A stretch of DNA of 64,000 bases from Pohlia nutans (taxonomy: Eukaryota > Streptophyta > Bryopsida > Bryales > Mniaceae): positions 7,353,650-7,417,649 of the forward strand of contig CM040104.1 in assembly GCA_022496805.1 (NCBI GenBank), in the 5' to 3' direction. A model generated the notes under the pieces. The model did no database searches. It was not told where the DNA came from and saw nothing but the letters and a program-made list of their open reading frames with translations. Shown here piece after piece: positions 10,201 to 21,631 of the stretch; the first letter of the stretch is position 1, and each line of letters opens with the position of its first letter. The translations under genes and the position numbers were made by a program.

Positions 10201-13200
10201 TTTCACGATGTACTACCATCTTCCAAATGATATAACGCATGTGTTTAATATTAGATACTGCCATATAAGTATATCTCTATTTGAAACAACTATGCAATAG
10301 GCCTTCCAGGATGTACAACGATCATCCAAATAATATAACGCATATGTTTTATATTAGATACTGCCATATAAATATATCTCTAGCTAAAACAACTATAGAA
10401 TATGCCTTTCACGATGTACTACCATCATCCAATTGTAATAACGCATGTGTTTCATATTAGATACTACCATTTAAAATAAATCATTAGCTGAAAGAACCAT
10501 TTAATATGCCTTTCACGATGTACTACCATCATCCAAATGATATCACGCATGTGTTTTATATAAGATACTACCATAAACATATATCTTTAGCTATATCAAC
10601 TATGGAATATGCCTTTCACGATGTACTATCATCATCCAAATGATATCACGCATGTGTTTTATATTAGATACTACCATATAAATATATCTTTAGCTGAAAC
10701 AACTATGGAATATGCTTTTCAGGATGTACTACCATCATCCAAATGATATCACGCATGTGTTTTATATAAGATACTACCATATAAATATATCTTTAGCTGA
10801 ACAACTGTGGAATATGCCTTTCACGATGTACTACCATCATCCAAATGATATGACGCATGTGTTTTATATTAGATACTGCCATATACATATATCTCTACCT
10901 AAATCAACTATGGAATATGCCTCTCACAATGTACTACCATCATCCTGATGATCTAACGCATGTGTTTTATATGAGATACTACCATATAAATATATCTCTA
11001 GCTCAATCAACTATGGAATATGCCTTTCACGATGTACTACCGTCATCCAAATGATATAACGCATGTGTTTTATATTAGATACTGCCATATAAATATATCT
11101 CTAGTCGAATCAACTATGCAATATGCCTTTCAGGATGTACTACGATCATCCAAATGATATAAGGCATGTGATTTATATTACATACTGCCTTATAAATATA
11201 TCTCTAGCTAAAACAACTATAGAATATGCCTTTCACGATGTACTACCATCATCCAAATGATATAACGCCTGTGTTTTATATTAGATACAGCCATATAAAT
11301 ATATCTCTAGCCCAATCAACTATCGAATACGCCTTTCACGATGTACTTCAATCTTCTAAATGATATAACGCATGTGTTATATATTAGATACTACCATATA
11401 AATATATCATTAGCTGAAACAACTATGGTATATGACTTTTACGATGTACTACCATCATCCAAATGATATCACGCATGTGTTTTATATAAGATACTACCAT
11501 ATAAATATATCTTTAGCTATATCAACTATGGAATATGCCTTTCACGATGTACTATCATCTTCCAAATGATATCACTCATGTGTTTTATATTAGATACTAC
11601 CATATAAATATATGTTTAGCTGAAAGAACTATGGAATATGCCTTTCACGATGTACTACCATCATCCAAATGATATCACGCATGTGATTTATATTAGATTA
11701 TACCATATAAATATCTCTTTAGCTGAAACAACTGTGGAATATGCCTTTCACGATGTACTACCATCATCCAAATTATATAACGCATGTGTTTTATATTAGA
11801 TACTGCCATATAAATATAACTCTAGCTAAATCAACTATGGAATATGCCTCTCACGATGTACTACCATCATCCTGATGATCTAACGCATGTGTTTTATATA
11901 AGATACTACCATATAAATATATCTCTAGCTCAAGCAACTATGGAATATGCCTTTCACGATGTACTAGCATCATCCAAATGATATGACGCATGTGTTTAAC
12001 ATTAGATACTACCATGTATATATATCTTTAGCAAATATAACTATAGAATATGCCTTTCTCGACGTACTACCATCATCCACATGATATAACGCCTGTGTTT
12101 TATATTAGATACAGCCATATAAATATATCTCTAGCCCAATCAACTATCGAATACGCCTTTCACGATGTACTTCAATCTTCTAAATGATATACCGCATGTG
12201 TTTTATATTAGATACTACCATATAAATATATCATTAGCTGAAACAACTATGGTATATGACTTTTACGATGTACTACCATCATCCAAATGATATCACGCAT
12301 GTGTTTTATATTAGATACTACCATATAAATATATCTTTAGCTGAATTAACTATGGAATATGCCTTTCACGATGTACTACCAGCATCAAAAAGATATGACG
12401 CATGTGTTTTATATTAGATATTACCATATAAATATATCTTTACCTGAAACAACTATGGAATATGCCTTTCACGATGTACTAGCATCATCCAAATGATATC
12501 ACGCATGTGTTTTATATTAGATACTACCATATAAATATATCTTTAGCTGAAACAACTACGGAATATGCCTTTCATGATGTACTACCATCATCCAAATGAT
12601 ATAACGCATGTGTTTTATTTTTGATACTGCCATCTAAATCTACCTCAAGCTAAATCAACTATGGAATATGCTTTTCACGTTGTACTACCATCATCCAAAT
12701 GATATAACGCATGTGTTTTATATAAGATACTACCATATAAATATATCTTTAGCTGAAACAACTATGGAATATGCCTTTCACGATGTACTACCATCATCCA
12801 AATGATATATGTCATGTGTTTTATATAAGATACTACTATATAAATATATTTTTATCTGAAACAAATATGGAATATGCCTTTCACGATGTACTACCATCAT
12901 CCAAATGATATAACGCATGTGTATTATATTAGATACTACCATATAAATCTATCTCTATCTAATACAACTATGGAATATGCCTTTCAAAATATACTACCAT
13001 CATCCAAATCATATGACGTATGTGTTTAACATTAGATACTACCATGTATATACATCTTTAGCAAATATAACTATAGAGTATGCCTTTCTCGACGTACTAC
13101 CATCATCCACAAGATATAACGCATGTGTTTTATATTAGATACAGCCATATAAATATATCTCTAGCTAAATTAACTATGGAATATGCCTTTCACGATGTAC

Positions 13201-13266
13201 TACCATCATCCAAATGATATAACGCATGTGTTTTATATTAGATATTGCTATATAAATATATCTCTA
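7273..13266. repeat. 103-bp satellite array 1 (about 58 monomers)
   Basis: Head-to-tail tandem array. The spacing of the AATATGCC landmark is 104, 103, 103, 103, 103 bp in the first units (7411, 7515, 7618, 7721, 7824, 7927). Each monomer is AT-rich and contains CATCATCCAAATGATAT, CGCATGTGTTTTATATTAG, CCATATAAATATATCT and ACAACTATGGAATATGCC. Total length equals 58 monomers plus about 19 bp. Several subtypes are interspersed, marked by GATAATTCC/ACATCTCTAGCTAAAAC, by CATCTGAATATACCTC, and by CATGTATATATATC. It has no coding content: 103 is not a multiple of 3, and frames close within a few monomers. The right edge is the CACTAC terminus at 13267. Confidence 0.98.
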
Positions 13267-13282
13267 CACTACGTCAAACAGG
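13267..13282 (+). other. CACTA-type terminal sequence at satellite junction
   Basis: CACTACGTCAAACAGG begins at the exact point where the 103-bp satellite stops (CTA precedes it). Only the first bases are characteristic of the superfamily; the repeats that follow support the call. The opposite terminus is missing, so the inverted-repeat length cannot be measured. Confidence 0.75.
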
Positions 13283-13289
13283 TACTTTT

Positions 13290-13880
13290 ATGAGTGGCAA
13301 GATGACTGCGTTTATGACTGCGGGTAGTCATAAAAACAGGTTCTGTGACTGCGAGTCATATTTTCTGTTGACTTGGAATGTGATGCGCGGGGTGACAGGG
13401 CGGGCTTATTACCGACGAGTCGCTTTGGACACCTAGTCATATGAATAAATACGACCCAAATCATATACTTGGGCTCGATGTACGTGCCACGTCTGCATCT
13501 CCAGCCGCCAACTTGACCGGCGCCTTGTCTTTGACTTTTCTTGGTCTGCCCGGGCAGCCAAGGCCAAAATCCGACGTGGCATGTGATTCTATGGAGTCAT
13601 ATTTTTCTGCTGACGTGTCATCCGACGTGGCATGTGACTCTTTGGAGTCATATTTTTTTGCTGTCGTGGCATCCGAAGTGGCATGTGACTCTATGGAGTC
13701 ATATTTTTTTGCTGACGTGGAATATGACTGTGGAGTTATATTCTTGCTGACGTGGCTCCTCCACGTTGAATGTGACTGCTTGTCATATTTTCGGCCGATG
13801 ATGAATGTGACTCTGTGGAGTCATATTTTGGCTCATAATGTCGCTGACGTGGAATGTGACTAGTAGTGATGTTTTAGGGT
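13290..13880 (+). repeat. Palindromic subterminal repeats of the CACTA block
   Basis: Series of imperfect units of about 38-45 bp. The clearest run, at 13575-13730, repeats GACGTGGCATGTGACTC, then GGAGTCATATTTTT and TGCTGACGTGG. Each unit holds a small inverted repeat, TGACTC...GAGTCA. Two plus-strand open frames here (13441-13863 and 13541-13750) are by-products of the repeat and not genes. It probably corresponds to clustered transposase-binding sites. Confidence 0.8.
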
Positions 13881-14260
13881 GAGGTGGAATATGACTATGT
13901 CGAGTCGTATTTGGACCGATGTGGCAGCCCTATTGGAACGTTTTGTGACTACTTCAAGTCATATTTTTGAGATCGTCAATCATATTTTGGCTTTAGTAAG
14001 TCACATGACTAGTTCTAGTCATAGTATTGGAAACACTACAAACATTACATGACTCCCTGTAGTCGCTTTATTGTTGATATGTATCTCAATGTATAACTTG
14101 ATAAAGTGATGTGGTGGATGATTGGGAGTCACATTACTGGGATTTTGTGCGATGTTTGTAACTACATTGAGTTAGATTCGCATTACTGTTAGTTGAGATT
14201 TGCAGTCATGTTTCGGAAGTCATTCCAAACAATTATGACGCGTTGTAGTCATGCATCAAA
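13881..14260 (+). repeat. Degenerate continuation of subterminal repeats
   Basis: The same TGACT/AGTCA motifs continue at wider and irregular spacing, for example TTCAAGTCATATTTTT near 13953 and CATGACTAGTTCTAGTCATA near 14006. They fade by about 14260. No coding signal. Confidence 0.65.
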
Positions 14261-14516
14261 GGATATAGCGGCTAATATAACAGACTAAAAACCAGATATA
14301 CGCAATAACATACAAAATTAACTTTGCAAATACAGAGGAGGCAATCGTTGGAGACATAGAAGTGAGTTTAAAGAAATGTAAATGAGATCATTTATATTTA
14401 GTAGTGAATATCTCGAAACAAAGCTAAATGAGTCAATCTTACACAAATTTTGTATCATGCATTTTGGGCTTGTAATCCCACTGAAAATATGGACTAACTA
14501 ATTATGAGAATCTTAC
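14261..14516. other. Spacer without recognised feature
   Basis: AT-rich unique sequence between the subterminal repeats and the unrecognised exon. No motif seen beyond a TAGTAGTGA at about 14392, which has no terminal-repeat context. Confidence 0.5.
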
Positions 14517-14729
14517 TTCATGCATTTGAGGCTGCCTTGAATGCTTCCATAGTACCTTTACCGATGGGAACTTCCCGCCGCCTCTCACCTTCGACAAACT
14601 GCCTGCTTTTTCTGCCCGCTTGACCACCCTCTTCGCTGCAAGTTCCTTATGATTCTCTTCGTCATCCAGTTGGAGAAGTTGTGCTTGACACATTCTTTTG
14701 TCAAGAACTTGTATGCACCTCCTCGGCAA
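14517..14729 (-). pseudogene. Unrecognised captured exon, 71 codons
   Basis: Minus-strand frame bounded by a good acceptor (AACTGTCAG) and donor (GAA|GTAAGA), exactly 213 bp, so both introns would be phase 0. The product is hydrophilic and basic: CIQVLDKRMCQAQLLQLDD, then a lysine/arginine-rich stretch ELAAKRVVKRAEKAG, then GGGKFPSVKVLWKHS. I do not recognise the family. Intact splice sites and an open frame suggest a host exon like the others in this block, lying downstream of the GLYR2-like fragment on the same strand. It is present once in the window because the matching part of copy 1 lies outside it. It could instead be part of the transposon. Confidence 0.45.
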
Positions 14730-14759
14730 CTGACAGTTACACGACGCATACAAGATTTC

Positions 14760-14945
14760 CTTTATGATTTCACTGTTACTTACATTTCACAATTTATGAT
14801 TAGTCCCTGTTACACTCGTTATTTTATAACTAGTCCATGTTATATGCATTCGACATTTTATGACTAGTTCTTGTAATACACATTCCATTGATTTAGGACA
14901 CTTCCTTGTGACATTTGAAATTTTATGACTAGTCCCTATTACAGC
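14760..14945 (+). repeat. About 33-bp degenerate repeats with TTTATGACTAGTCC core
   Basis: Five or so loosely spaced units with TTTTATGACTAGTCC followed by TGTTACAC or similar. The TATGACT core is shared with the other short-repeat clusters of the block, so it is probably part of the same CACTA-type binding-site landscape. Confidence 0.6.
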
Positions 14946-15223
14946 AAAAATATTAGAGCATTAAACCTAAGAGAACTTCAACAATTTCAATTGACAAAGA
15001 CAAAGTAACATTTCAAAGAACCATTAGTTTCTAAACACTAGGAAAATTGCTTCTGACTGCTGTTAAGGTGTTCTCCATTCAAAATCGATTAAATGGTTAC
15101 AATTAAATATGAAGGCAATTCGTCCTTTGCACACCAAGAGAAATTTTACCATGTAAAGAACACAGGAACATAACTTGTTAATAGCTAAGCTTGGTATCGC
15201 AGGATATGGTTGGAGATAAATAC
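14946..15223. other. Non-coding stretch
   Basis: No gene seen. It would be intron or downstream sequence of the GLYR2-like fragment, whose exon ends at 15224. Confidence 0.5.
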
Positions 15224-16499
15224 CAGCAGTAAGAAAAATGAGAGTACCATCCACAGCCGGCTTCTTGGAACCCGACACAGGTGCCTGCAAACCACTTGTG
15301 CCACTAGTTGAATCACAAACAAGGAAAGTCGTAGACTGAAAAAAGATAAGCGATTGAACAGAAAACTTCTTACTACCCTACAGGCAAAGATACATTAATG
15401 ACTACTTTGAAGGTGGATATCTTACATCTATGGAAGAGTGTCCATGCCAGACTGCAAACTCATGAAGGATATCTCACATTTCTTCAATTATTCTAGTAAT
15501 TGTGCGAGTCCATCTTCTCATTCAAAAAAAAAATGCAATCTTCAGTTGTATTGCCTGGCCACTTAACTAGTCTATAATGAATTCTTCCATACCTCCAATT
15601 GCCTTTCAATATAAGTACTTACACTAATACTCTTTAGAAAGATAAATGAAACTAGCGAAAACTCACCTCAGGAATTCAGCCCCAGTCGTCTGAACAGCTC
15701 TGTATATTGCCTTCGCAGTTTCGTCATCGACAGTAGATACATCCACGTAACTAAACACATCGACGGACAACATGGTTAGTTGGAGATACCATGCATGAAT
15801 CAAAATGATCCCTGATTGTAATACATAAAAGGCTATAGCCAATAGCCACAAAACGACAATATGAAGTACAAGCATCTCACCAAAACGTTTTCACTAAGGT
15901 GTGAGATTGTCCGGCGAAAAATCTACGAGCAAGTGACAAGAAGCAGAAGTAGAAACACAGACAACGAGCTTACACTTTATCAGCACTCAAGCCCTTAACT
16001 GCACCATGAGGACCACACGCAACTTCCATCTGCATGTTCAAGCATACCTTTGTCAATCCAGTCACGCAACTTGCAAGACCTTGATTAAATTTGTCAAGAA
16101 TTAGAAAGGTTTACAAGTTGAATAATGATAATGTGTCAGAATCTGCATTACATTTGGACTGCAGGCTAGAGGCGATCAGTAACTTTAGGACTTTATGACC
16201 ATCAATGATCTGAAGAAGAAATGAAATTAAGGTGATTGTTTTAAAAAGGCATCTTTTACTGCATTGTTTAGAAATGTGAGAAAAGGGAGCATAAATACAT
16301 TTGTCTTCATATATTCCAACAAAACAAAGAAACAGATCCGACTCGAGCACAATGCGGCAAGAAGAAACGAAGCAAGTGCATGATTCACAAAGAATGATTC
16401 ATTACCTCGGCATTTTCAGGAGCTATTCCATCAGGCGAAGCCTACAGTCGACGAAGTCCTTCAAGTTTAGCACTCCCCGTGTTCAACCTAAGAGCGATT
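15224..16499 (-). pseudogene. GLYR2: GLYR2-like reductase gene fragment, copy 2 (with extra exon)
   Basis: Same fragment as at 327-1159 plus the exon that lies outside the window in copy 1. Exons on the minus strand: 16499-16406, 16029-15974, 15750-15667 and 15284-15224. The last encodes APVSGSKKPAVDG followed by TLIFLTAG, the substrate-binding signature of GLYR-type reductases (usual form EAPVSGSKKPAEDG), which fixes the identification. The exon ending at 15667 finishes in phase 2 (CTGAG) while the next begins in phase 0 at GCA, so one base is missing and the joined frame is shifted. The in-frame TAG in the first exon is also present. No exon for the following part (tetramer-forming helical domain, catalytic lysine) was found; the next spliced-looking exon, 14729-14517, does not match. 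Confidence 0.88.
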
Positions 16500-16996
16500 C
16501 TATGCGTACAACTGGGCTTTAAACGGAGTTGTAGAGGTGACGATCGAAATGATTCTACTCTCCCCCTTACCTGGACCAACTTTTCTCCAGCAAAACTTGA
16601 GGATTTCCATATTTTCATTAAGATTCTCTCTTGTAGATTACTCAATTTCAAGAAAGGCACCCTGTCGAAACCCTAAGTTGGCAAATAAAAATTGGCAATT
16701 CCAGGCAAACCCTAAGTTGAAACCAAAAATATAAAAACTTAGCAGAAATATGTTGATTTGGACAATGAGTCATTTTTTTGTAAACAAGACAAAAGATAAT
16801 TTTATTAACCAAAGTATTCCTCTATCTTGCAACTAACGTTAACATTATCCCTCGCTATCATACAAATTATATTTCAGTGATATTCTAAAGTGGAATATAA
16901 ATTTCCTCACATCCAAATTTAAGTTCGATTTCAAAATGCCAGAGAGCTGATTTCCGCTCAACAGCCTATCCAAATGCAACACAAAAACATCCAGGA

Positions 16997-17115
16997 CATT
17001 TATGTTCTTCACTGATTTTGATGACAAAAAATTTGGTCCCATCTAAATTATACTTTTCACACTATATTTGATGGAATTTGTCATTTAAAACCATGAATCC
17101 TTGGTCTTTTAAGGG
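16997..17115 (+). repeat. Dispersed repeat, forward copy (copy 2)
   Basis: Same as 1657-1775, on the left of the RAD6-like fragment. Confidence 0.6.
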
Positions 17116-17241
17116 ATACTGACCAAGTATGAAATAGGTCTATTATTTAGTCATTACTTAGTCATCTTTGGGAAGAAGATTAGCAACTTGAAAAGTTCGA
17201 GTACTCACCTGATATGTGAGACTTATTGAAAGCTAGCTTAC

Positions 17242-17682
17242 TGTTAGGATGAAACATTGTAGAGACAATTCGCACTTTCGGAGGCTTGAACATTTGGGTA
17301 TTCCTCGGTGAGTTCCAAAGTCAGCTTGAATGTTTCTGACAAAGAAAACAAACGTTTCAGATGTCCAATAATAACCATTCAACAATGTAAGGCGTTTGGC
17401 AGGTCCACACAGAGTAACCCTAATTCTGCACTGGAAATTTTTAGCAACTACACGAAAGACTTCTCAAAACCTAGATATCATGCATAAAACGAGACTATCT
17501 GCAACACATGATCAAAGCTTCCAATAAAATATTCACGCTACACATGATCAACCGTCAACAAGAGAAAGCTTGAATGAGTTGACATTCATAATTAAATAGA
17601 TATATACAGACGAGGATATTAAATCATGAATTAATGGGAAACCAGACATACCTCCCTCCCATGCCATGGGGTGTGACTGGGA
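17242..17682 (-). pseudogene. RAD6/UBC2-type ubiquitin-conjugating enzyme fragment, copy 2
   Basis: Same sequence as 1902-2342, including the four-base GTTC insertion that breaks the frame between EEYPN and KPPKVRIV. Exons lie at 17682-17652 and 17335-17242. Since both copies share the lesion, it predates the 15.3-kb duplication. Confidence 0.72.
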
Positions 17683-17875
17683 CTGCAAATCAACACAAAC
17701 TTTCATATTAGGTTTCAACATCCTCTTACAACAGCCAATTAACTGAACTCTAGATGGAAATGAAAACAGAGTCAGTGACTTAATTGCACACTCCGTAAAC
17801 AACAAGATCAAATCCGACATGATGCATGATCAGTCTAGAGACTTTATATACTACCAGCACCCAGGCGGCTTTAAG

Positions 17876-17991
17876 CCTTAGAGGACCAAGAATTTATGTT
17901 TTCAAATGACAAATTCAATTGATCGTATTGCGAAAGTTAACTCTGAAAATGGAACCAAATTTTGTATTGGTGAATTTTGAACATTGTATGT
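17876..17991 (-). repeat. Dispersed repeat, inverted copy (copy 2)
   Basis: Same as 2536-2651, on the right of the RAD6-like fragment. Confidence 0.6.
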
Positions 17992-18101
17992 GTTGGTCAA
18001 GAAACAAATAAATTTGATATGATCGAACAAGAAGAAGTCCAAAACTTGTGACAGGCTAGGATTTAAAACTGCAAAAGGAAACATGAGGCCCAATTTGGGC
18101 T

Positions 18102-19098
18102 TCTTGGTCCTTGCGCCATATCTAGCTTTCAGGATCTGTCAACGAGTAATCACACATCCATCAATTTCAGAAACAACTTCATCAGACTTTTGCGTAGAAT
18201 ACAAAACAAGGCGAAGAATAAAGATGGGAGTGTTCAAACCTCCGCGACCCTATTAGAAGACACAACGTTAAACTCTTCCTCCAGCTCATCCAAGTAGGTC
18301 CCACTATGCTCTCCTTGCGAGAGCTTGGCATCCATAAACTGAGGTATCCGTGATCGAAACCGATAGCTCCAAGCCCCACTCAGGAACGAGTACAAGAAGA
18401 ATGTTGGAAGCAGAAGCTCTGGGTAGCAAACAATGATCAGAAACAAGATATGGACCAGAACGGTGGTGACTGGGCTCTTCCAATTGCAGATGTCTGTAAA
18501 CCAGTTCATGACGACCAGTAATCCACTCAGCACACCCTGCAGGTAAATAAACACCACTTGGTCAATGAGAATTATCTGCAATCAGAAATACCCGAAGAAA
18601 GTTCCGGCAGTAACAAGAAACACCGGACGTAGAACTCTTTTAAATCAAATAGATAGAAATGAGCATAAACATGAGCGAGTACCATGATTCGATCGTAGTT
18701 GGCTTTGCTTCGACGCATGCTCCACCGCTCATTCATGTGGTCCAGCATGAACTGCACGGGCACCGTCGTCAAAGGAGGCTCAGACCTCATCAGCGTGAGC
18801 GCCACAATGTTCATAGCAGCCACTCGAAGAGTCTCCTGCTGCCGAGGGTCAATGGGGTAAAAGAAATGCATCCTGGGCAATTGTGGCTGAAGATAAGCAT
18901 GCATCACGTTGACACCGGCAGCAGACGAGAATCTCACTGCCAATTCGAGTTCGCCCATTTTCTTCACTCCCCGAGGAGTGACCACCAGCAGCGGGTATGC
19001 AATTGTATACACTCGGTCACTCTCCAAGGTTGACAGCCTGATCCGTATTTTTCCTAAGGGTAGATCCTTCGCTATTTGATTCCGACCTCCACGAAAAC
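18102..19098 (-). pseudogene. MCTP C-terminal fragment, copy 2
   Basis: Same sequence as the MCTP-like fragment at 2762-3758. Exons lie at about 19098-18683 and 18536-18240, with a probable start of a third at 18135. It contains the PRT_C-domain landmarks (WSMRRSKAN, ICNWKSPVTT, LDELEEEFN). The C2 domains and the final transmembrane hairpin are missing. Confidence 0.88.
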
Positions 19099-19984
19099 CT
19101 CGAGGAGAAGAGAGAGACAGTCACACGGCCAACGCTAAAACCCTAAGACCTTTGCAAGAACGGAAGCAAGTGAGGGAAAACCAATCCTTTGAGACGTAAT
19201 GGACGCTGGATGATTTCTGACGCGTTCCTTCGCAAATTTTTTCATCCATCCAAAATTCTCTTGATTCTTGTGCTAGTTGACTACCATTTGTATGGTATGG
19301 ACCTTCAAAGTAAGATATTGTGAATTTTTGAAAAATAACAAAAGTAGTTTACGTCAAGTTTCATTTTTAGTTCAAAAAGTGAGACCTAAAACATGATTTT
19401 GTATAATAAGTAGAATCAAACAATGGAAACCATACCATCTTGTAATGCATGTTATTCCAATTTCATTAAAATATTTTTTGATTTTTTTGTGTTAATTCTG
19501 GATTTTAAATTGAATTTCAAGAGAAAACCTTGAAAATTTATTTAAAATATATTAACAATAAATATGATGAATCCAACTGTACAGATGTTATCTTCACATT
19601 GATATTTACAACTTTGCTTTGTACATCAACTCCATTTTTATTTTTCATCAAACATTTTATAACAAATCTTTGAAAAAGTGTTGAATCGGGACGTTGAAGA
19701 GCTAGGGAACATGAAAAACAACAAATAAAAGCATATTTATTTATTTTATAGTTTTCAATATTTTTCATTGATTCTAGTGATATAAAATTTGGTTCTATTT
19801 GAATTACCATAGTACACAATTGGATTCAACAGTAGGGTGTCGAATATTTAATTAATTTTCTTAAAATAGATTCGGCACTTATATTTTTCAAAAAAATTAT
19901 TCTTTAAATTTGAAAAAAAGTGAAAAAAAATTCCTAAAATTTTGGCCCTTAGTAAAACTCCTGTGAGTTCTATAACACTTGTTA
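19099..19984. other. AT-rich spacer, copy 2
   Basis: Same as 3759-4644. No gene recognised. A decayed copy of the dispersed repeat lies at about 19735-19810. Confidence 0.6.
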
Positions 19985-20182
19985 GTTATATGACTACCCC
20001 AGGTTATATGACTGCCCCAAGTTATATAACTGCCCCAAGTTATATGATTGTCCATGTTATATGACAGCCCTGGATTATATGACTGCCCTGCGTTATATGA
20101 CTACCCCGGGTTATATGACTACCTCGGGTTATAAAATTGTTTTGCGTTATATGATTGCCCCGGATTATATAACTCCCCTACT
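19985..20182 (+). repeat. 18-bp tandem repeat cluster, copy 2
   Basis: Same as 4645-4842: about 11 units with a GTTATATGACTGCCCC core. Confidence 0.85.
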
Positions 20183-20267
20183 TGTGTGTATCACCCTAGT
20201 AATGTGACTGCTTAGATATGACCAATCTCTACATCTAAGGTATTCTTAGAACACAATTTGACCCAAA

Positions 20268-20528
20268 GTGAATACAGATTCACTCCATAGAATGGTAGAA
20301 GGGGAGCTCCAAACCCTGAAGCATCTACAGTTATGCCAAGAAGAAAAGATTCAAGTAGACGCCATGCGATTATCTAAATACCCATGTCTATGTATAGAAT
20401 GTGTGGGAGGGAAAGTCCTCGATCGAGCTTCAATTCAAAAGCATCTTCTCAACAGAAAAAGGGAGCCTGTTTTTAGTTTTTACAGCATCTATCTTGGTAA
20501 GAGATTCGAACCAACCACTTCTGAATGA
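20268..20528 (+). pseudogene. CACTA transposase-associated domain remnant, copy 2
   Basis: Same frame as 4928-5188, with the YPCLCIECVGGKVLDR cysteine motif and RASIQKHLL. Truncated before any catalytic domain. Confidence 0.55.
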
Positions 20529-21191
20529 ATATAACCAAGTGCTCGTGCTTAGGGTGAGTTTAAAGCTTCTTCTATATGACTTCCGTAGCCCAATGGAGAT
20601 CCATTGTAAAAGCCGCATATGACATCGCTAAGAATCTTTCTAAGAGGAAAACAATCTTCAACACCCACCATGTCGACAGCAACATCTGCGAGAGTAGAAG
20701 CTTTGCTGAAGTGGCTGTCGGACGTGTATGATGGACAATGGTGTGGCGAGCCCATTCTAAAGCTAACACAATTTTTGTATTAGAATAGAGACTAGGAAGT
20801 AAGGGTGTCCAACTTCCTCTTCATGGACTGGAGTTTATTTGTACTCCAATCTGCCAAAGAGGGAGAGGAACTGCTTCTTTTTGTAAGACAACAGTACACC
20901 ATACCAGAATACAGAACTTTGAACATGGCACAACTTCAAGTGAAGTTATATGTGATGCAAGTTGAACTGGACTTGTACATCGACGGAGATGCTCTTGAAG
21001 AGAAATGTCGGTGGCTTCATTAATAGGGCCATAGGATACAATGAGATACTTAGGAAATATTGTGTAGGAGTTTCGAATGTTGTGTAAACCATGGAACACT
21101 CAGGAATGGTGATATATGATTACCATAGCGGTGGCAGGGTCCACTCCGTTGGCCACGTGTAAAACATTAACCCTAAACCGATGTATAAAAC
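20529..21191 (+). other. Internal CACTA remnant with unrecognised open frames, copy 2
   Basis: Same as 5189-5851. Frames at 20670-20783 and 20805-21023 are not recognised. Confidence 0.35.
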
Positions 21192-21197
21192 TATGAC

Positions 21198-21334
21198 GAG
21201 TCATATATATGACTCCCTCAAGTCATATAACTCCCTCAAGTCATATATATGACTCCGTTCAGTCATATGACTTCCTCCGGTCATATTTTCGCTGTACAGT
21301 TATATAACTAAGTTCCGTGATATGACTATCCTCT
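21198..21334 (+). repeat. TATGACTCC/GAGTCATA short tandem repeats, copy 2
   Basis: Same as 5858-5994. Confidence 0.75.
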
Positions 21335-21442
21335 CGTGTGTATCACCATACTATTGTCATTGTGTGCATGTGAGCAGTACCTGCTTCAAAGGCATTCTCA
21401 AAACACACTTTCGCCCTAACTGTGTAGTCTGGTTCTCTCCAC

Positions 21443-21553
21443 ATGATGGAAGAAGGGGAGCTCCAAAGCCTAAAGCATCTACAGTTATGTCAAAAAGAAG
21501 AGATATCCTACTTGGAACTATGTGACTGCACGCAATCATGTACAGTGACATGA
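21443..21553 (+). pseudogene. Second, shorter copy of CACTA 5' coding module, copy 2
   Basis: Same as 6103-6213 (EEGELQSLKHLQLCQ). Confidence 0.6.
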
Positions 21554-21631
21554 CTATACATAGTGATGTTGTGATGCGTGGAATCTAATTTGTGACTAGT
21601 CCGAGTCATTGTGCAGGATCTTCTAATTCAA

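Larger units (their letters stand above)
1..13160. repeat. 15,340-bp tandem duplication, copy 1
   Basis: Position n here matches position n+15340 from the first base of the window until about 13150-13165, where the satellite monomers stop corresponding. The unit comprises the CACTA-derived block and most of the first satellite array. Differences seen by eye are c10134/t25474, c11761/t27101, a11767/t27107, c12399/a27739 and a13153/t28493. None was seen in the non-satellite part. Such a distribution implies a very recent duplication, or a duplicated contig end in the assembly. Confidence 0.95.

Noticed and set aside
7273..13266. Regular short repeats with variable stretches, superficially like a CRISPR array
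   Set aside because: The whole 103-bp unit is repeated with scattered variants, there are no unique spacers, and the context is plant nuclear DNA; it is a satellite.
13441..13863. 140-codon plus-strand frame
   Set aside because: Lies over the palindromic subterminal repeats; the peptide simply repeats VACDSxESYFF with the DNA repeat.
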